Source of the DNA: an uncultured Saccharospirillaceae bacterium
GTDB lineage: Bacteria; Bacteroidota; Bacteroidia; Flavobacteriales_D; CAJJDF01
Reading direction: 5' to 3'
Length of the DNA stretch: 64,000 nt
Assembly (NCBI GenBank): GCA_950054195.1
Contig: CATLPG010000004.1
Span: 37,966-101,965, forward strand
In this document: one piece after another, positions 23,522 to 31,878 of the stretch
Layout of the letters: the number at the start of each line of letters is the position of its first letter
Numbering within the stretch: position 1 is the first letter of the stretch
Notes under the pieces: model-generated
Told to the model about the DNA's origin: nothing
Database searches by the model: none
What the model saw: the letters and a program-made list of their open reading frames with translations, nothing else
Translations under genes and position numbers: made by a program

Positions 23522-25147
23522 TTACTCATACTTCAAAGACTTTAAATTCTCTTTAATTTCCTTCTCCAAACTTTTAGATTCCCCAAACAAACTCTCTAAA
23601 CTCGTTTCAAAACCTTTCATTTTAGTTGCAAACTCCTCTTGGGTAATATCTACATATTCAATCTTTACTTCAAAATATTGTCCTGCACTTAGGCTGTAGT
23701 TTTTGGCTTTAATATCTTCATAAGAAACTACTACTGAGAAATCGTCTTTGGCTTCTTTAGCATTAAATACATCAATAATTTGTTGTTCTTCGGTATCCGA
23801 TAAAAGCGTTTTTTGGTTCTTGCCTTCTTTTACTTTTGTGCCTAAATTAGAGGCATCAATTAATACCACATCTCCCTTATTGGCAGCATCTAAAAACAAA
23901 ATACTTACGTTAGTTCCTGTGGTTGCAAAAATGTTACTCGGCATGCTTACTACACCTGCTAACATTTTGCTTTCTACCATTTTTTGTCTAATTTTTTTAT
24001 CAATTCCACTCTGTGCGGTTATAAAACCAGTGGGCACTACAATGGCTGCTTTCCCTTTGGCACTTAAACTGTGCATAATGTGCTGGATAAACAACAAGTA
24101 AATCGCCATAGAATCTTTCTTGGTTTTTGGAATTTTTGGTATGCCTGCAAAAAAGCGTTCTTCGTTGGCCTTGGTATCTAAATCGGCACTGTAATCGCTA
24201 AAATCTAACTTAAAAGGTGGGTTAGATACTATGTAATCAAATTTTTCTAATTGTCCATTTTCTTGTTTGTGATACGGGTGCTGGATTGTATTTCCTTGTA
24301 TGATGTTTTGGATAGAATGTACGAGATTGTTCAAAATTAAATTCAAACGCAACAAACTAGACGACTTTTGGGAAATATCTTGTGAGTAAATAGTACACTT
24401 ATCTTCTCCAATGGCGTGTGCTAAGTTCATTAACAAGGTTCCAGAGCCTGCACTTGGGTCGTAACAGGTTACGTTTTGTACATTTTTTTCGGTTACCAGA
24501 CAAGCTGCCATAATTTTTGCTACTGCATGTGGGGTAAAATATTCGGCATATTTTCCTCCACTGTCTTTGTTGTAATCTGAAATTAGGTATTCAAAAATAG
24601 TAGCATAAAAATCGTATTTCTCGCTAAAAATACGCTCAAAGCTAAAGCTAATCAATTTATTTACAATGGCTTTACAAAAGGCATCTCGTTTGGAGTCGCT
24701 AACAAATTCGCTTAAACGATTAAATAGAATTACTTTTGCTCCTCCATCTTCTTTTACCGAGAAAATATCGGTGTTGTTCATTGCTATACCAATTAAGGTA
24801 TCATCAAACAGTTTAGCAAAATTAGGTTCATCTTGTTTGTGGTACAAAGTTGTTATAAAATGTTCGGGTTGCAACATGGCGGTTCCTTCGCTTACTTGCA
24901 TAAGCAACATTTCGTACTGTGCGCTTGGATAGTTGCTTAATGTTTTTTGCCAATCGTTATCGGTAGCTAAAGCAGGCTCTATTTGCTTTACCTCATAGGC
25001 AAATTTATCATTAAGGAACTTGTATAAGAACACTTGGGTAATGATTTTAAATTCATTCCCATCATTTCCTAATCCGTAATTAGCACACACGCTTTTTAAT
25101 TCGTCTATGAGGTGTTTTACTTTTGATTCAAAATCTTTTGATGTCAT
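23522..25147 (-). CDS. hsdM: HsdM, N6-adenine methyltransferase of type I restriction-modification
   Basis: 541 residues. The N-terminal helical domain (LKSVCANYGLGNDGNEFKIITQVFLYKFLNDKFAYE) is the HsdM_N type. The SAM-binding motif DPSAGSGTL is at 230-238 (CYDPSAGSGTLLMNLAHAIG) and the adenine-pocket motif NPPF at 309-312 (DYIVSNPPFKLDF). A KYAEYFTPHAVAKIM segment typical of type I methylases precedes the catalytic core. It methylates the host target together with HsdS. Its ATG overlaps the rhuM stop by one base (TAATG), so it is translationally coupled. Confidence 0.96.
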   Translation of the reverse strand: MTSKDFESKVKHLIDELKSVCANYGLGNDGNEFKIITQVFLYKFLNDKFAYEVKQIEPALATDNDWQKTLSNYPSAQYEMLLMQVSEGTAMLQPEHFITTLYHKQDEPNFAKLFDDTLIGIAMNNTDIFSVKEDGGAKVILFNRLSEFVSDSKRDAFCKAIVNKLISFSFERIFSEKYDFYATIFEYLISDYNKDSGGKYAEYFTPHAVAKIMAACLVTEKNVQNVTCYDPSAGSGTLLMNLAHAIGEDKCTIYSQDISQKSSSLLRLNLILNNLVHSIQNIIQGNTIQHPYHKQENGQLEKFDYIVSNPPFKLDFSDYSADLDTKANEERFFAGIPKIPKTKKDSMAIYLLFIQHIMHSLSAKGKAAIVVPTGFITAQSGIDKKIRQKMVESKMLAGVVSMPSNIFATTGTNVSILFLDAANKGDVVLIDASNLGTKVKEGKNQKTLLSDTEEQQIIDVFNAKEAKDDFSVVVSYEDIKAKNYSLSAGQYFEVKIEYVDITQEEFATKMKGFETSLESLFGESKSLEKEIKENLKSLKYE

Positions 25148-26136
25148 TATTTTTTCTTAATTTTTTTTAATTGATTATCAATGTGTTTTATAAAGTCTTC
25201 TTCTATCTTAGACAATTCATTTGCCTGTTGATCTTTGTAATTATTGTATTCGGTATGTGCTTTATCTAATGCTTGCTTGTGGCTTATTTTTCCAGCATTA
25301 TTTAAAATATCATTCCCTGTCATTTTTAGAAAATCATCTAATCGCACTATCCAGTCTTTCATGTACATAGGTTTACGATTAAGCGCCTGTAGTTCGGCAA
25401 TCTCTAAATAAGCAGTAACTATTCGGTTTAATACCTCTAACTCATCTTTGTCTAAATAGTTTTTAGCTACTTCCGTTTCTTTTTTTGTCGGTTTATTCCC
25501 TTTAAAAGCCATTAATCCTAGATTTGGTTTATTGGCATTAACTCTTTTGTAGATGATTTCTGCAGCCGTATGTCCATGCACAGCCCAGTGCATTTTATTT
25601 TGAATCGTTTTAAAGAAAAGAATAGATTCTTCAGCTTTACCATCATAATCAATACTTGTAGCATAAATGTCTAATACCTTTCTCCAAAATACTTTTTCAG
25701 AAGAGCGTATGTCACGAATACGTGCTAACAACTCATCAAAGTAGTTACCTCCACCTGCTTCTTTAAGCAGGTCATCATTCATGGTAAAGCCTTTTACAAT
25801 ATACTCACGTAAACGAGCAGTTGCCCATTGTCTAAATTTAGTACCTTGAAGACTTTTTACACGATAACCTACCGAAATGATTACATCTAGGTTATAGAAA
25901 TTAGTGTCATATTGTTTCCCATCAGAAGCAGTTGTTCGGAAATTCCGAACAACTGAATTTTCATCCAACTCTCCTTCTTCGAAAATATTTTTAATATGCT
26001 CGCTAATGGTAGATTTTGCTTTACCAAAAAGATCTGCCATTTGAGATTGGGTCAACCAAACCGTCTCATTTTCTAAACGAGTATGTATTTTGGTTTGTCC
26101 ATCTTCAGTTTGATATATTAATATTTCCGTATTCAT
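25147..26136 (-). CDS. rhuM: RhuM-family protein associated with type I RM
   Basis: 329 residues. The N-terminus opens with the RhuM pattern: EILIYQTEDGQTKIHTRLENETVWLTQSQMADLFGKAKSTISEHI, which contains a helix-turn-helix-like stretch, then FRTTASDGKQYDTNFYNLDVIISVGYRV and KFRQWATARLREYI. A middle part has HGHTAAEIIYKRVNANKPNLGL, and the C-terminal half is helical and charged. The family is often encoded within hsd operons; its biochemical job is unknown. It overlaps hsdR and hsdM by one base each, so all three are made in step. Confidence 0.9.
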   Translation of the reverse strand: MNTEILIYQTEDGQTKIHTRLENETVWLTQSQMADLFGKAKSTISEHIKNIFEEGELDENSVVRNFRTTASDGKQYDTNFYNLDVIISVGYRVKSLQGTKFRQWATARLREYIVKGFTMNDDLLKEAGGGNYFDELLARIRDIRSSEKVFWRKVLDIYATSIDYDGKAEESILFFKTIQNKMHWAVHGHTAAEIIYKRVNANKPNLGLMAFKGNKPTKKETEVAKNYLDKDELEVLNRIVTAYLEIAELQALNRKPMYMKDWIVRLDDFLKMTGNDILNNAGKISHKQALDKAHTEYNNYKDQQANELSKIEEDFIKHIDNQLKKIKKK

Positions 26137-29100
26137 TATGCAGTTCTATTGTAGTATTCGTTCATGTATTCTTTGGTTACTAGATTGATAATTCGTTTTG
26201 ATTTATCTAAATCTAATGGTATGTTTTGTTTTTTAAACTCCACAATTACCAATCGGGCAATCATTTTATCTACAAAGCTCTCGTTCTCTAAAATTTTAGC
26301 ATTTTGAAGTATCTGATTATCTACTTTGTCTTTCAATTCGCAAAGTACCTCAAATAATTTTCGTTCGCTATCGGTTAAAGGATCCTTTTCCATTAATCGT
26401 TTATGCACACGGGCATATTTAGCGTCATTTTCGTATTTCGCCTTAATTAAACTGTTTTTACGTGTTAGCTCTTTCGATTTTTCGTGAATTTCATTTAAAG
26501 CAGCAATGTTGGCTTCCATTTCTTCTTTGGTGACTTCATTTAAGTTTTTCTTTTTAAAAAGTCGCTCCAATTCTTCTTTTAAAGAAATAAACACAGGGTC
26601 TTTTTGATCGAAGTTACCTGCTAAGCCTTCTCTTGTTTTTTGTAAGATAGTTTTAAGTTCATCTGCCAATACCATTTCTTCTTCGTTCACTTTTGTGAAT
26701 GCAAAAATCACATCTTCTAATGCTGTGTTTAATAAGTTAGAAGTATCAACATTGTTTTCTAAAGCTTCTTTGGTATTGATTTTATTTAATCTATCTTGAG
26801 CTACTCTTGATAAAGTAGTTAGCGTTCTAAAATCTAATTTCTCTAACAAATCATAATTACCAGATAAACGAATAAGATTATACAAACTCTTGGCATTGTT
26901 CAAGGCTCGAGTTATCTCTAACATTTGTTTTCTATCATTAATTTGAGTTACTTGTTGACTAAAAATCTCCTTATTCTTGGTATCAAAAAGAAACAAAGCA
27001 TCTTTGATGGTCTCAATTTGTTGTTCAATCTCCTCAGTCGATAAAAACAAATCTGAATAAAATTCCATTTCATCTCCTAATTCAGATTGTAACTCATTAA
27101 AATAAGCCTGATTGGTTTTATCAAATTCTCCTTGTATGTCTGCAAAATCAACTACATATCCGTATCTAAAATCTTTGTAAGTTCTATTTACACGTGTTAA
27201 GGCTTGTAATAGATTGTGTGATTTAATTACACGACCGATATAAAGTTTCTTTAATCGTTTAGCATCAAAACCAGTTAATAGCATGTTGTAAACAAACAAG
27301 ATGTCTATTTTTCCACTTTTAAAATCATCTACCCAATCTTTACGATCTTGTTTAGAGCCAATGTCGTGAAGAATAACAGCAGCCTTTTTTACCTTAATAT
27401 CTTCTTTCTTTTTATCACCATAACTTGATCTAGGTTCGGCTGCCATAGATAATTGCTGAAACTCAGATTCGGTATTTTGATCTGCGTATTTCTCACTAAA
27501 GATTTTATACATTTCTTTAGCTTGTTCAGAAGAGTCACAAATTACCATAGCGCCAATGCTATTGTCATTCATTGAAACTCTACCCTTTTCAAAGTCGGTT
27601 ACAATGTAATCTAACATAGGTTCAACAAACTTATGATGTGAATACACCACTTTTTTATCGGCATTACCTTTAAGAATTTCAATTTCCTCTAAAGCTTTTT
27701 TAAGCGTTAGTTTATAACTTGTTTCAATCTCTTCACGAATCAAACGCAAAGTATAGCCGTCAGCAATAGAACGGTTGTAGTAATATTTATGAATGTAATC
27801 GCCAAACAACAATTTTGAATTTACATCATCTCCTAAAAGCGGAGTTCCTGTTAATCCTATTTTAACTGAGTTTGGATCAGATTCTCTTAGGTTCGCTAAG
27901 AAACTTCCTTTAGGGTTATAACTTCTGTGTACTTCATCTAAAAAGTAAATCCTTTGCAAATTCAGGTTGTAATCTGTATTACGAACAACATTAGGATCAT
28001 CTTTAAATTTTTGAATATTAACAACTGTTATTTCTGCTTTTCCCGAGTTGTTTTGAATTGCTTGTGTAGATTTAATGGTACGAGCAAATTCATCTCTCGA
28101 GTTTACATTGTGTACAATCAAACCTCTGCTTCTAAATTCTTTTCCTGCTTGAATCAATAAATCCAAACGGTCAACAATGAAATAGAATTTCGGAACAATT
28201 CCTTTATTCTTATAATAGTCTGTTAAGTGCTTTACGTTAAAATAAGTCAGCGCAGTTTTACCACTTCCCTGGGTATGCCAAATAATCCCCTTATTAATCC
28301 CTTCCTCTAATTTGTTTTCGATTGCTTTTGTTGCAAATAATTGAGGATAACGCATGATGTGCTTCTTCAATTCTGCCTCTTGTACATAAGCAATGGCATA
28401 TTGTAAAATGAATGAGAAACGTTCTTTTCTAAACAAAGAAGTACAAATTCGATTGGTTGGTGTGTCTGAATCTTTATTGGTTAAAAACTCTTCACTATTT
28501 TTAATACCCACCAAATTATTGTCTTTTAAAACAAAGTTTTCAGTTGCATCATTTTCAGGAGCTAAGATTTTAGTTAAATCAAGCTTTTCCTCTTCTCTAA
28601 AATAATTAAATACAGGTTTGTAATAAGATGGAGCAGCATAAAAGGCTCCTTCTATAGGCAGAGGAGAACCATCATCATATTCCATATTGTTTGAGAATAC
28701 CATCAATTGGGTGATGTTGACAAACTTTCTAAACTTTTTGTTCTGAAAACGCATATTAATACGTTCTTTTTCCTTTAAAATTCCGTCTTGATTGTTCGGC
28801 TTTTTCACCTCAATAAACGCCAAAGGCATTCCATTAATTAAAAGAATAATGTCAGGTCTAAATTCGTCTTCATCTTTTTTATACGTTAATTCTGTTACAA
28901 CATTAAACGTATTGTTCTCAAAATTTTCAAAGTCGATCAGTTTAACTCCCGATTTTTGTGTTAGTCTTTCATAAAACGCTTTACCTAAATCTTCATTATC
29001 GAGTAACAATGTCACTTCATCTAACAGCCGATTAGCATCATCTAATATGAGTCCTTCATTGATTTTAGTAATACTTTCTAAAAATACACTTGTAAAAATA

Positions 29101-29210
29101 TTGGTATCAATATTCCATTCAGTATTTTTTAAAGAAAGGTATTCATAACCTAATCTTATGAGGTGTAATATGGTTGGGATTTTAACCCTAGAATCTTCGT
29201 TAAACTTCAT
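26136..29210 (-). CDS. hsdR: HsdR, restriction/translocase subunit of type I restriction-modification
   Basis: 1,024 residues. The N-terminal nuclease domain shows Asp120 in FRPDIILLING and Glu134-x-Lys136 in AFIEVKKP. The SF2 translocase follows with TQGSGKT (313-319), LDEVH (424-428), GLTGTP (452-457), VYNMLLTGFDAKRL and QALTRVNRTYKD in the second RecA lobe. A long helical C-terminal region binds the methylase. It cuts unmodified DNA after ATP-driven translocation. First gene of the island transcript. Upstream are three copies of TTATATAAG and a tRNA-Arg, but no full TTG/TAnnTTTG promoter was found. Confidence 0.96.
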   Translation of the reverse strand: MKFNEDSRVKIPTILHLIRLGYEYLSLKNTEWNIDTNIFTSVFLESITKINEGLILDDANRLLDEVTLLLDNEDLGKAFYERLTQKSGVKLIDFENFENNTFNVVTELTYKKDEDEFRPDIILLINGMPLAFIEVKKPNNQDGILKEKERINMRFQNKKFRKFVNITQLMVFSNNMEYDDGSPLPIEGAFYAAPSYYKPVFNYFREEEKLDLTKILAPENDATENFVLKDNNLVGIKNSEEFLTNKDSDTPTNRICTSLFRKERFSFILQYAIAYVQEAELKKHIMRYPQLFATKAIENKLEEGINKGIIWHTQGSGKTALTYFNVKHLTDYYKNKGIVPKFYFIVDRLDLLIQAGKEFRSRGLIVHNVNSRDEFARTIKSTQAIQNNSGKAEITVVNIQKFKDDPNVVRNTDYNLNLQRIYFLDEVHRSYNPKGSFLANLRESDPNSVKIGLTGTPLLGDDVNSKLLFGDYIHKYYYNRSIADGYTLRLIREEIETSYKLTLKKALEEIEILKGNADKKVVYSHHKFVEPMLDYIVTDFEKGRVSMNDNSIGAMVICDSSEQAKEMYKIFSEKYADQNTESEFQQLSMAAEPRSSYGDKKKEDIKVKKAAVILHDIGSKQDRKDWVDDFKSGKIDILFVYNMLLTGFDAKRLKKLYIGRVIKSHNLLQALTRVNRTYKDFRYGYVVDFADIQGEFDKTNQAYFNELQSELGDEMEFYSDLFLSTEEIEQQIETIKDALFLFDTKNKEIFSQQVTQINDRKQMLEITRALNNAKSLYNLIRLSGNYDLLEKLDFRTLTTLSRVAQDRLNKINTKEALENNVDTSNLLNTALEDVIFAFTKVNEEEMVLADELKTILQKTREGLAGNFDQKDPVFISLKEELERLFKKKNLNEVTKEEMEANIAALNEIHEKSKELTRKNSLIKAKYENDAKYARVHKRLMEKDPLTDSERKLFEVLCELKDKVDNQILQNAKILENESFVDKMIARLVIVEFKKQNIPLDLDKSKRIINLVTKEYMNEYYNRTA

Positions 29211-29326
29211 CTACTATAAATTAACCTTCCATCTAATGTGCTATTTTGTGAAAAAACGGAATGTATTTTACTCATAAATATAACAATACACCTTTAATTT
29301 TAAGAAGAATTATAGTGATGGCAAAC

Positions 29327-29416
29327 CTTATATAAGTGTTTATACTTATGTATGAGATGATATATTAGAAGTTTATATAAGATACTTTTTTTACGGAAAA
29401 ATATATCTTATATAAA
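29327..29416. promoter_or_regulatory. Cluster of TTATATAAG motifs upstream of hsdR, candidate operator
   Basis: cttatataag, a perfect 10-bp palindrome, is at 29327-29336. tttatataagata at 29372-29384 and its exact reverse complement tatcttatataaa at 29404-29416 form a 13-bp inverted repeat with a 19-base gap. All three copies share TTATATAAG or its complement and lie 115-205 bases upstream of the hsdR start. Confidence 0.45.
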
Positions 29417-29450
29417 TCGAAATCCAGAAATTTGAAATTCGCCCCATCTT

Positions 29451-29467
29451 GTGATCTCATCAGGATT
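29451..29467 (-). repeat. Partial copy of the tRNA-Arg 3' end, possible att remnant
   Basis: gtgatctcatcaggatt matches 15 of 17 positions of gtgacctcgtcaggatt at 29621-29637, which is the 3' end of the tRNA (T-arm and acceptor). The two copies are 170 bp apart and in the same orientation. The duplicated piece lies on the side where elements integrated at a tRNA 3' end would sit. Confidence 0.5.
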
Positions 29468-29525
29468 GCTGCGCATCCTTCTTCGTTCCGAATGCCGAAA
29501 ACAAAACACGCAAGTTACACTTGCT

Positions 29526-29589
29526 GTTTTTCTGCTTTCAGACGCTCTTTTAAATCTGCGATTTATTTCGCTCCTGAAAACAGAAAAAC
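29526..29589. repeat. 16-bp imperfect inverted repeat with nested hairpin
   Basis: gtttttctgctttcag (29526-29541) and ctgaaaacagaaaaac (29574-29589) pair at 15 of 16 positions. The 32-base interior includes a further AAATC-TGC-GATTT hairpin (29552-29564). The right arm touches the tRNA terminator. Confidence 0.6.
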
Positions 29590-29611
29590 CCAGCATCAAA
29601 TGCTGGGTTTT
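29585..29611 (-). terminator. Terminator of tRNA-Arg
   Basis: aaaacccagca and tgctgggtttt arms around tcaaa, located about 10 bases past the tRNA 3' end in the direction of transcription. Confidence 0.85.
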
Positions 29612-29621
29612 GTTTTCTTAG

Positions 29622-29695
29622 TGACCTCGTCAGGATTCAAACCTGAAACCTCTACAGCCGTAATGTAGTGCTCTATTCAGTTGAGCTACGAGGCC
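29622..29695 (-). tRNA. tRNA-Arg (anticodon ACG)
   Basis: The 74-base cloverleaf folds with acceptor GGCCTCG/CGAGGTC (one G-U), D-arm with TAGCTCAACTGAATAGAGCA, anticodon stem CTACA/TGTAG enclosing the 7-base loop TTACGGC (anticodon ACG), and T-arm with TTCAGGTTTGAATCCTGA. Discriminator base is A; the CCA end is not encoded. A34 would be edited to inosine. A TATATTTG element lies about 40 bases upstream and a terminator directly downstream. Confidence 0.97.
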
Positions 29696-29736
29696 ATACA
29701 ATACAAAAAGATAGCTTGAGCTCTCTTTAGGAAGTA

Positions 29737-29744
29737 CAAATATA
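29737..29744 (-). promoter_or_regulatory. -7 element of the tRNA-Arg gene
   Basis: CAAATATA on the plus strand is TATATTTG in the transcription direction, 41 bases before the tRNA 5' end. No TTG at the correct spacing was seen. Confidence 0.5.
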
Positions 29745-29769
29745 GTATTCTTCCTTTTTCTAGGAAATC

Positions 29770-30588
29770 TTAACCTTTCTTTTTTAGTTTACCACTGATT
29801 TCCATTTCTATTAGAAGCTCTTCAATCTCTTTAATTCTACGCTCATCACTCGGGTGAGTACTCAAAAATTCCGGTGGTTTAACACCTCCTTGTTCACTCA
29901 TTTTTTTCCAAAAACCAATGGCTTGATATGGATCATAGCCTGCTATATTCATAAAAATCAAGCCCATTTCATCAGCTTCTAACTCTTGTTTACGTCCGAA
30001 ACTCATAATTCCTAACTGACCACCAATCCCTATACTTTGTAGTAAAATTGCATCTTTGGTGCTTGGATCATCTTCTCCCATAACCGCTACTTGGGCTACG
30101 CTAGTTGCTCCTTGTAATACGTATGCTTGAGACATTCGTTCATTTCCATGACGTGCAATAGCATGAGCAATTTCATGCCCCATTACAACGGCAATCTCAT
30201 CATCTGTTTCCATTAACTGCATGATACCGGTGTAAAAAACAATTTTACCTCCAGGCATACACCATGCGTTTACGGTTGGATCCTCAATGGTGTTGTATTC
30301 CCATCCAAACCCCTCTACTCTATCAGAAGCTCCTATATTAGCCAAATGTTTCTCTACAGCAACTTTCAGTTTATTACCTATTAATGTAATTTTTGCTGCT
30401 CTAGGATCTGTTTGAGGTAAGACTTTGTTTCTATTTTCTCTTAAGAAGTTCTCGTAAGCTGTATCGCTCATTGCAATCATTTCACTCTCTTGAAATAACA
30501 ATGTTTGTTTTCTTCCTGTGATGGGGTTTTTACTACAACCTATGAGTAAAAAGCTCCCCGCTAAAATACCAAATACTAATTTTTTCAT
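29770..30588 (-). CDS. M48-family metalloprotease lipoprotein
   Basis: 272 residues. Lipoprotein signal with lipobox around LLIGC (Cys19), followed by SKNPITGRKQ, a typical opening of LoiP/YcaL-like periplasmic M48 proteases. The zinc site is HEIAH in VVMGHEIAHAIARHGNERM, and the third ligand is the Glu of QELEADEMGLIFM. The C-terminal LSTHPSDERRIKEIEEL is conserved in the family. It degrades damaged envelope proteins from a membrane anchor. 11 bp downstream of clpS on the same strand, so probably one transcript. Confidence 0.93.
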   Translation of the reverse strand: MKKLVFGILAGSFLLIGCSKNPITGRKQTLLFQESEMIAMSDTAYENFLRENRNKVLPQTDPRAAKITLIGNKLKVAVEKHLANIGASDRVEGFGWEYNTIEDPTVNAWCMPGGKIVFYTGIMQLMETDDEIAVVMGHEIAHAIARHGNERMSQAYVLQGATSVAQVAVMGEDDPSTKDAILLQSIGIGGQLGIMSFGRKQELEADEMGLIFMNIAGYDPYQAIGFWKKMSEQGGVKPPEFLSTHPSDERRIKEIEELLIEMEISGKLKKKG

Positions 30589-30599
30589 TTTATAATTAA

Positions 30600-30878
30600 T
30601 TATTCGATTTCAGCAGATAATCCTTTTTCTAACAAAGCCTCACACATCGGTTTTAAATCATCTAACGTTCCTAGTTTGATGGCACACTTCCCTTTATAAT
30701 GTACTAAGTGTGCACATTGTTCAGCCTGAACAGCAGTGTGATCACAATATTTTATAAGTGATAAAATGACATGATCAAATGTATTAACATCATCGTTATA
30801 TAATACCAACTCTCTTTGATCTATCAGCTTATCTAATATGCTGTTTTTTGCTTCCACCTGGTTATCTTCTAAAATCAT
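30600..30878 (-). CDS. clpS: ClpS, adaptor of the ClpAP/ClpCP protease
   Basis: 92 residues. Core motifs of the N-degron adaptor are visible: ELVLYNDDVNTFDHVI (the NDD/N binding pocket region), CDHTAVQAEQCAHLVHYKGKCAIK with the conserved His pair, and the closing LLEKGLSAEI. It feeds proteins with destabilising N-terminal residues to the Clp ATPase. Preceded by a good promoter; followed by the M48 protease, giving a small proteolysis operon. Confidence 0.96.
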   Translation of the reverse strand: MILEDNQVEAKNSILDKLIDQRELVLYNDDVNTFDHVILSLIKYCDHTAVQAEQCAHLVHYKGKCAIKLGTLDDLKPMCEALLEKGLSAEIE

Positions 30879-30899
30879 ATTATTTGGTTTTTAGTATTA

Positions 30900-30932
30900 C
30901 AAATATAGTACCATTTGGTTAAATGAAAACAA
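30900..30932 (-). promoter_or_regulatory. Promoter of the clpS-M48 unit
   Basis: On the minus strand: TTG (30932-30930), 22-base spacer, TATATTTG (30907-30900). A start near 30893 leaves a leader of about 15 bases. Confidence 0.65.
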
Positions 30933-30982
30933 TACTGTTTACTCACCTATAAAGTTTTAAACTTAAAAAGTTGAAAAAGTAA

Positions 30983-31816
30983 TTAAGCTTTAAGAGTTTC
31001 TTGATGAACATGTACATCCATCTGTGGAAATGGGATTCCTATTCCATTCTTATCAAATGCCTTTTTTACTTGTTCTTGCATAAAGTTATTTACAGCCCAG
31101 TAATTCTCAGTTTTTGTCCATGGTCTAACAGCAATATTAACCGAACTATCTCCTAAAGAAGTAACAAAAATGTCAATCGGTTCCTCATGCATTATAAGTT
31201 CACAAGATTCGCATACTTCCATTAAAATAGTTTTTGCTTTATCGATATCATCTGGGTAACCTATTCCAAAAACCATAGGTACTTTTCTTGTTGGATTCGC
31301 ACTTAAATTTTCTAGCGCGTTACTTGTAATTTTACCATTAGGAATAATGATTTCTCTATTATCCAAAGTAGTTAAAATCGTATTAAAAATTTCTATTCTT
31401 CGAACAGTACCCGAATAACTATTCGTTGTTATAAAGTCTCCTACACGGTAGGGCTTAAAAATTAAGATTAAAACCCCTGCAGCTAAGTGACTTAAATTCC
31501 CTTGTAAAGCTAAACCTACAGCTAAGCCAGCTGCACCTATTAATGCTACAAATGACGTAGTTTCGATTCCAAAACGGTCAGCTGCACTTAGGATAACCAA
31601 TACTTTTAGTGTAACAGAAACTAATGACGTTAAAAATGGTATTAAGCTGGGATCTACCTTACGTTTTTCTAATATTCGTTTTAATAATCGAGATAAGAAG
31701 CCTGATAACCAAAACCCAACTACAAGAGTGATTATAGCTCCCAATACGTTTGGAGAGTATTCAATTAGCATCTCAATGGCTTGATCTCCGTATCCTTTTT
31801 GTGTTGTTACTTCCAT
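30983..31816 (-). CDS. MscS-type mechanosensitive channel (short form)
   Basis: 277 residues, close to E. coli MscS (286). Three N-terminal transmembrane segments are followed by the pore helix region VALIGAAGLAVGLALQGNLSHLAAGVLILIFKPYRVGDFI, the glycine/alanine-rich TM3 signature. A beta domain and a C-terminal alpha/beta domain ending GIPFPQMDVHVHQETLKA follow. It releases small solutes under hypo-osmotic stress at the inner membrane. Lies just downstream of the mscL terminator. Confidence 0.94.
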   Translation of the reverse strand: MEVTTQKGYGDQAIEMLIEYSPNVLGAIITLVVGFWLSGFLSRLLKRILEKRKVDPSLIPFLTSLVSVTLKVLVILSAADRFGIETTSFVALIGAAGLAVGLALQGNLSHLAAGVLILIFKPYRVGDFITTNSYSGTVRRIEIFNTILTTLDNREIIIPNGKITSNALENLSANPTRKVPMVFGIGYPDDIDKAKTILMEVCESCELIMHEEPIDIFVTSLGDSSVNIAVRPWTKTENYWAVNNFMQEQVKKAFDKNGIGIPFPQMDVHVHQETLKA

Positions 31817-31833
31817 AGTATAAATATAAAAAA

Positions 31834-31857
31834 AGGCTGATGGATAACCATCAGCCT
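31834..31857 (-). terminator. Terminator after mscL
   Basis: aggctgatgg and ccatcagcct form a perfect 10-bp stem with an ataa loop; the A-run on the left is the U-tract in the minus direction. It overlaps the region just upstream of the short MscS gene. Confidence 0.9.
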
Positions 31858-31878
31858 AACAATAAATCTTATTTAAAA

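Larger units (their letters stand above)
29211..29621. other. Control and integration region between hsdR and tRNA-Arg
   Basis: 411 bases with no convincing gene; open frames of 60-80 codons here have no support. Contents from left to right: an AT-rich stretch without features (29211-29326), a cluster of TTATATAAG motifs (29327-29416), a partial copy of the tRNA 3' end (29451-29467), a long inverted repeat (29526-29589) and the tRNA terminator (29585-29611). Each is listed separately. Confidence 0.7.

Noticed and set aside
29408..29668. Open frames of 60-80 codons on both strands over the tRNA and its downstream region
   Set aside because: They overlap the tRNA, its terminator and inverted repeats, have no start context, and the translated sequence looks like chance reading of structured DNA.
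17486..29700. A prophage or integrative element with recombination genes
   Set aside because: No integrase, portal, terminase or relaxase is present in the interval; only an att-like relic at the tRNA.
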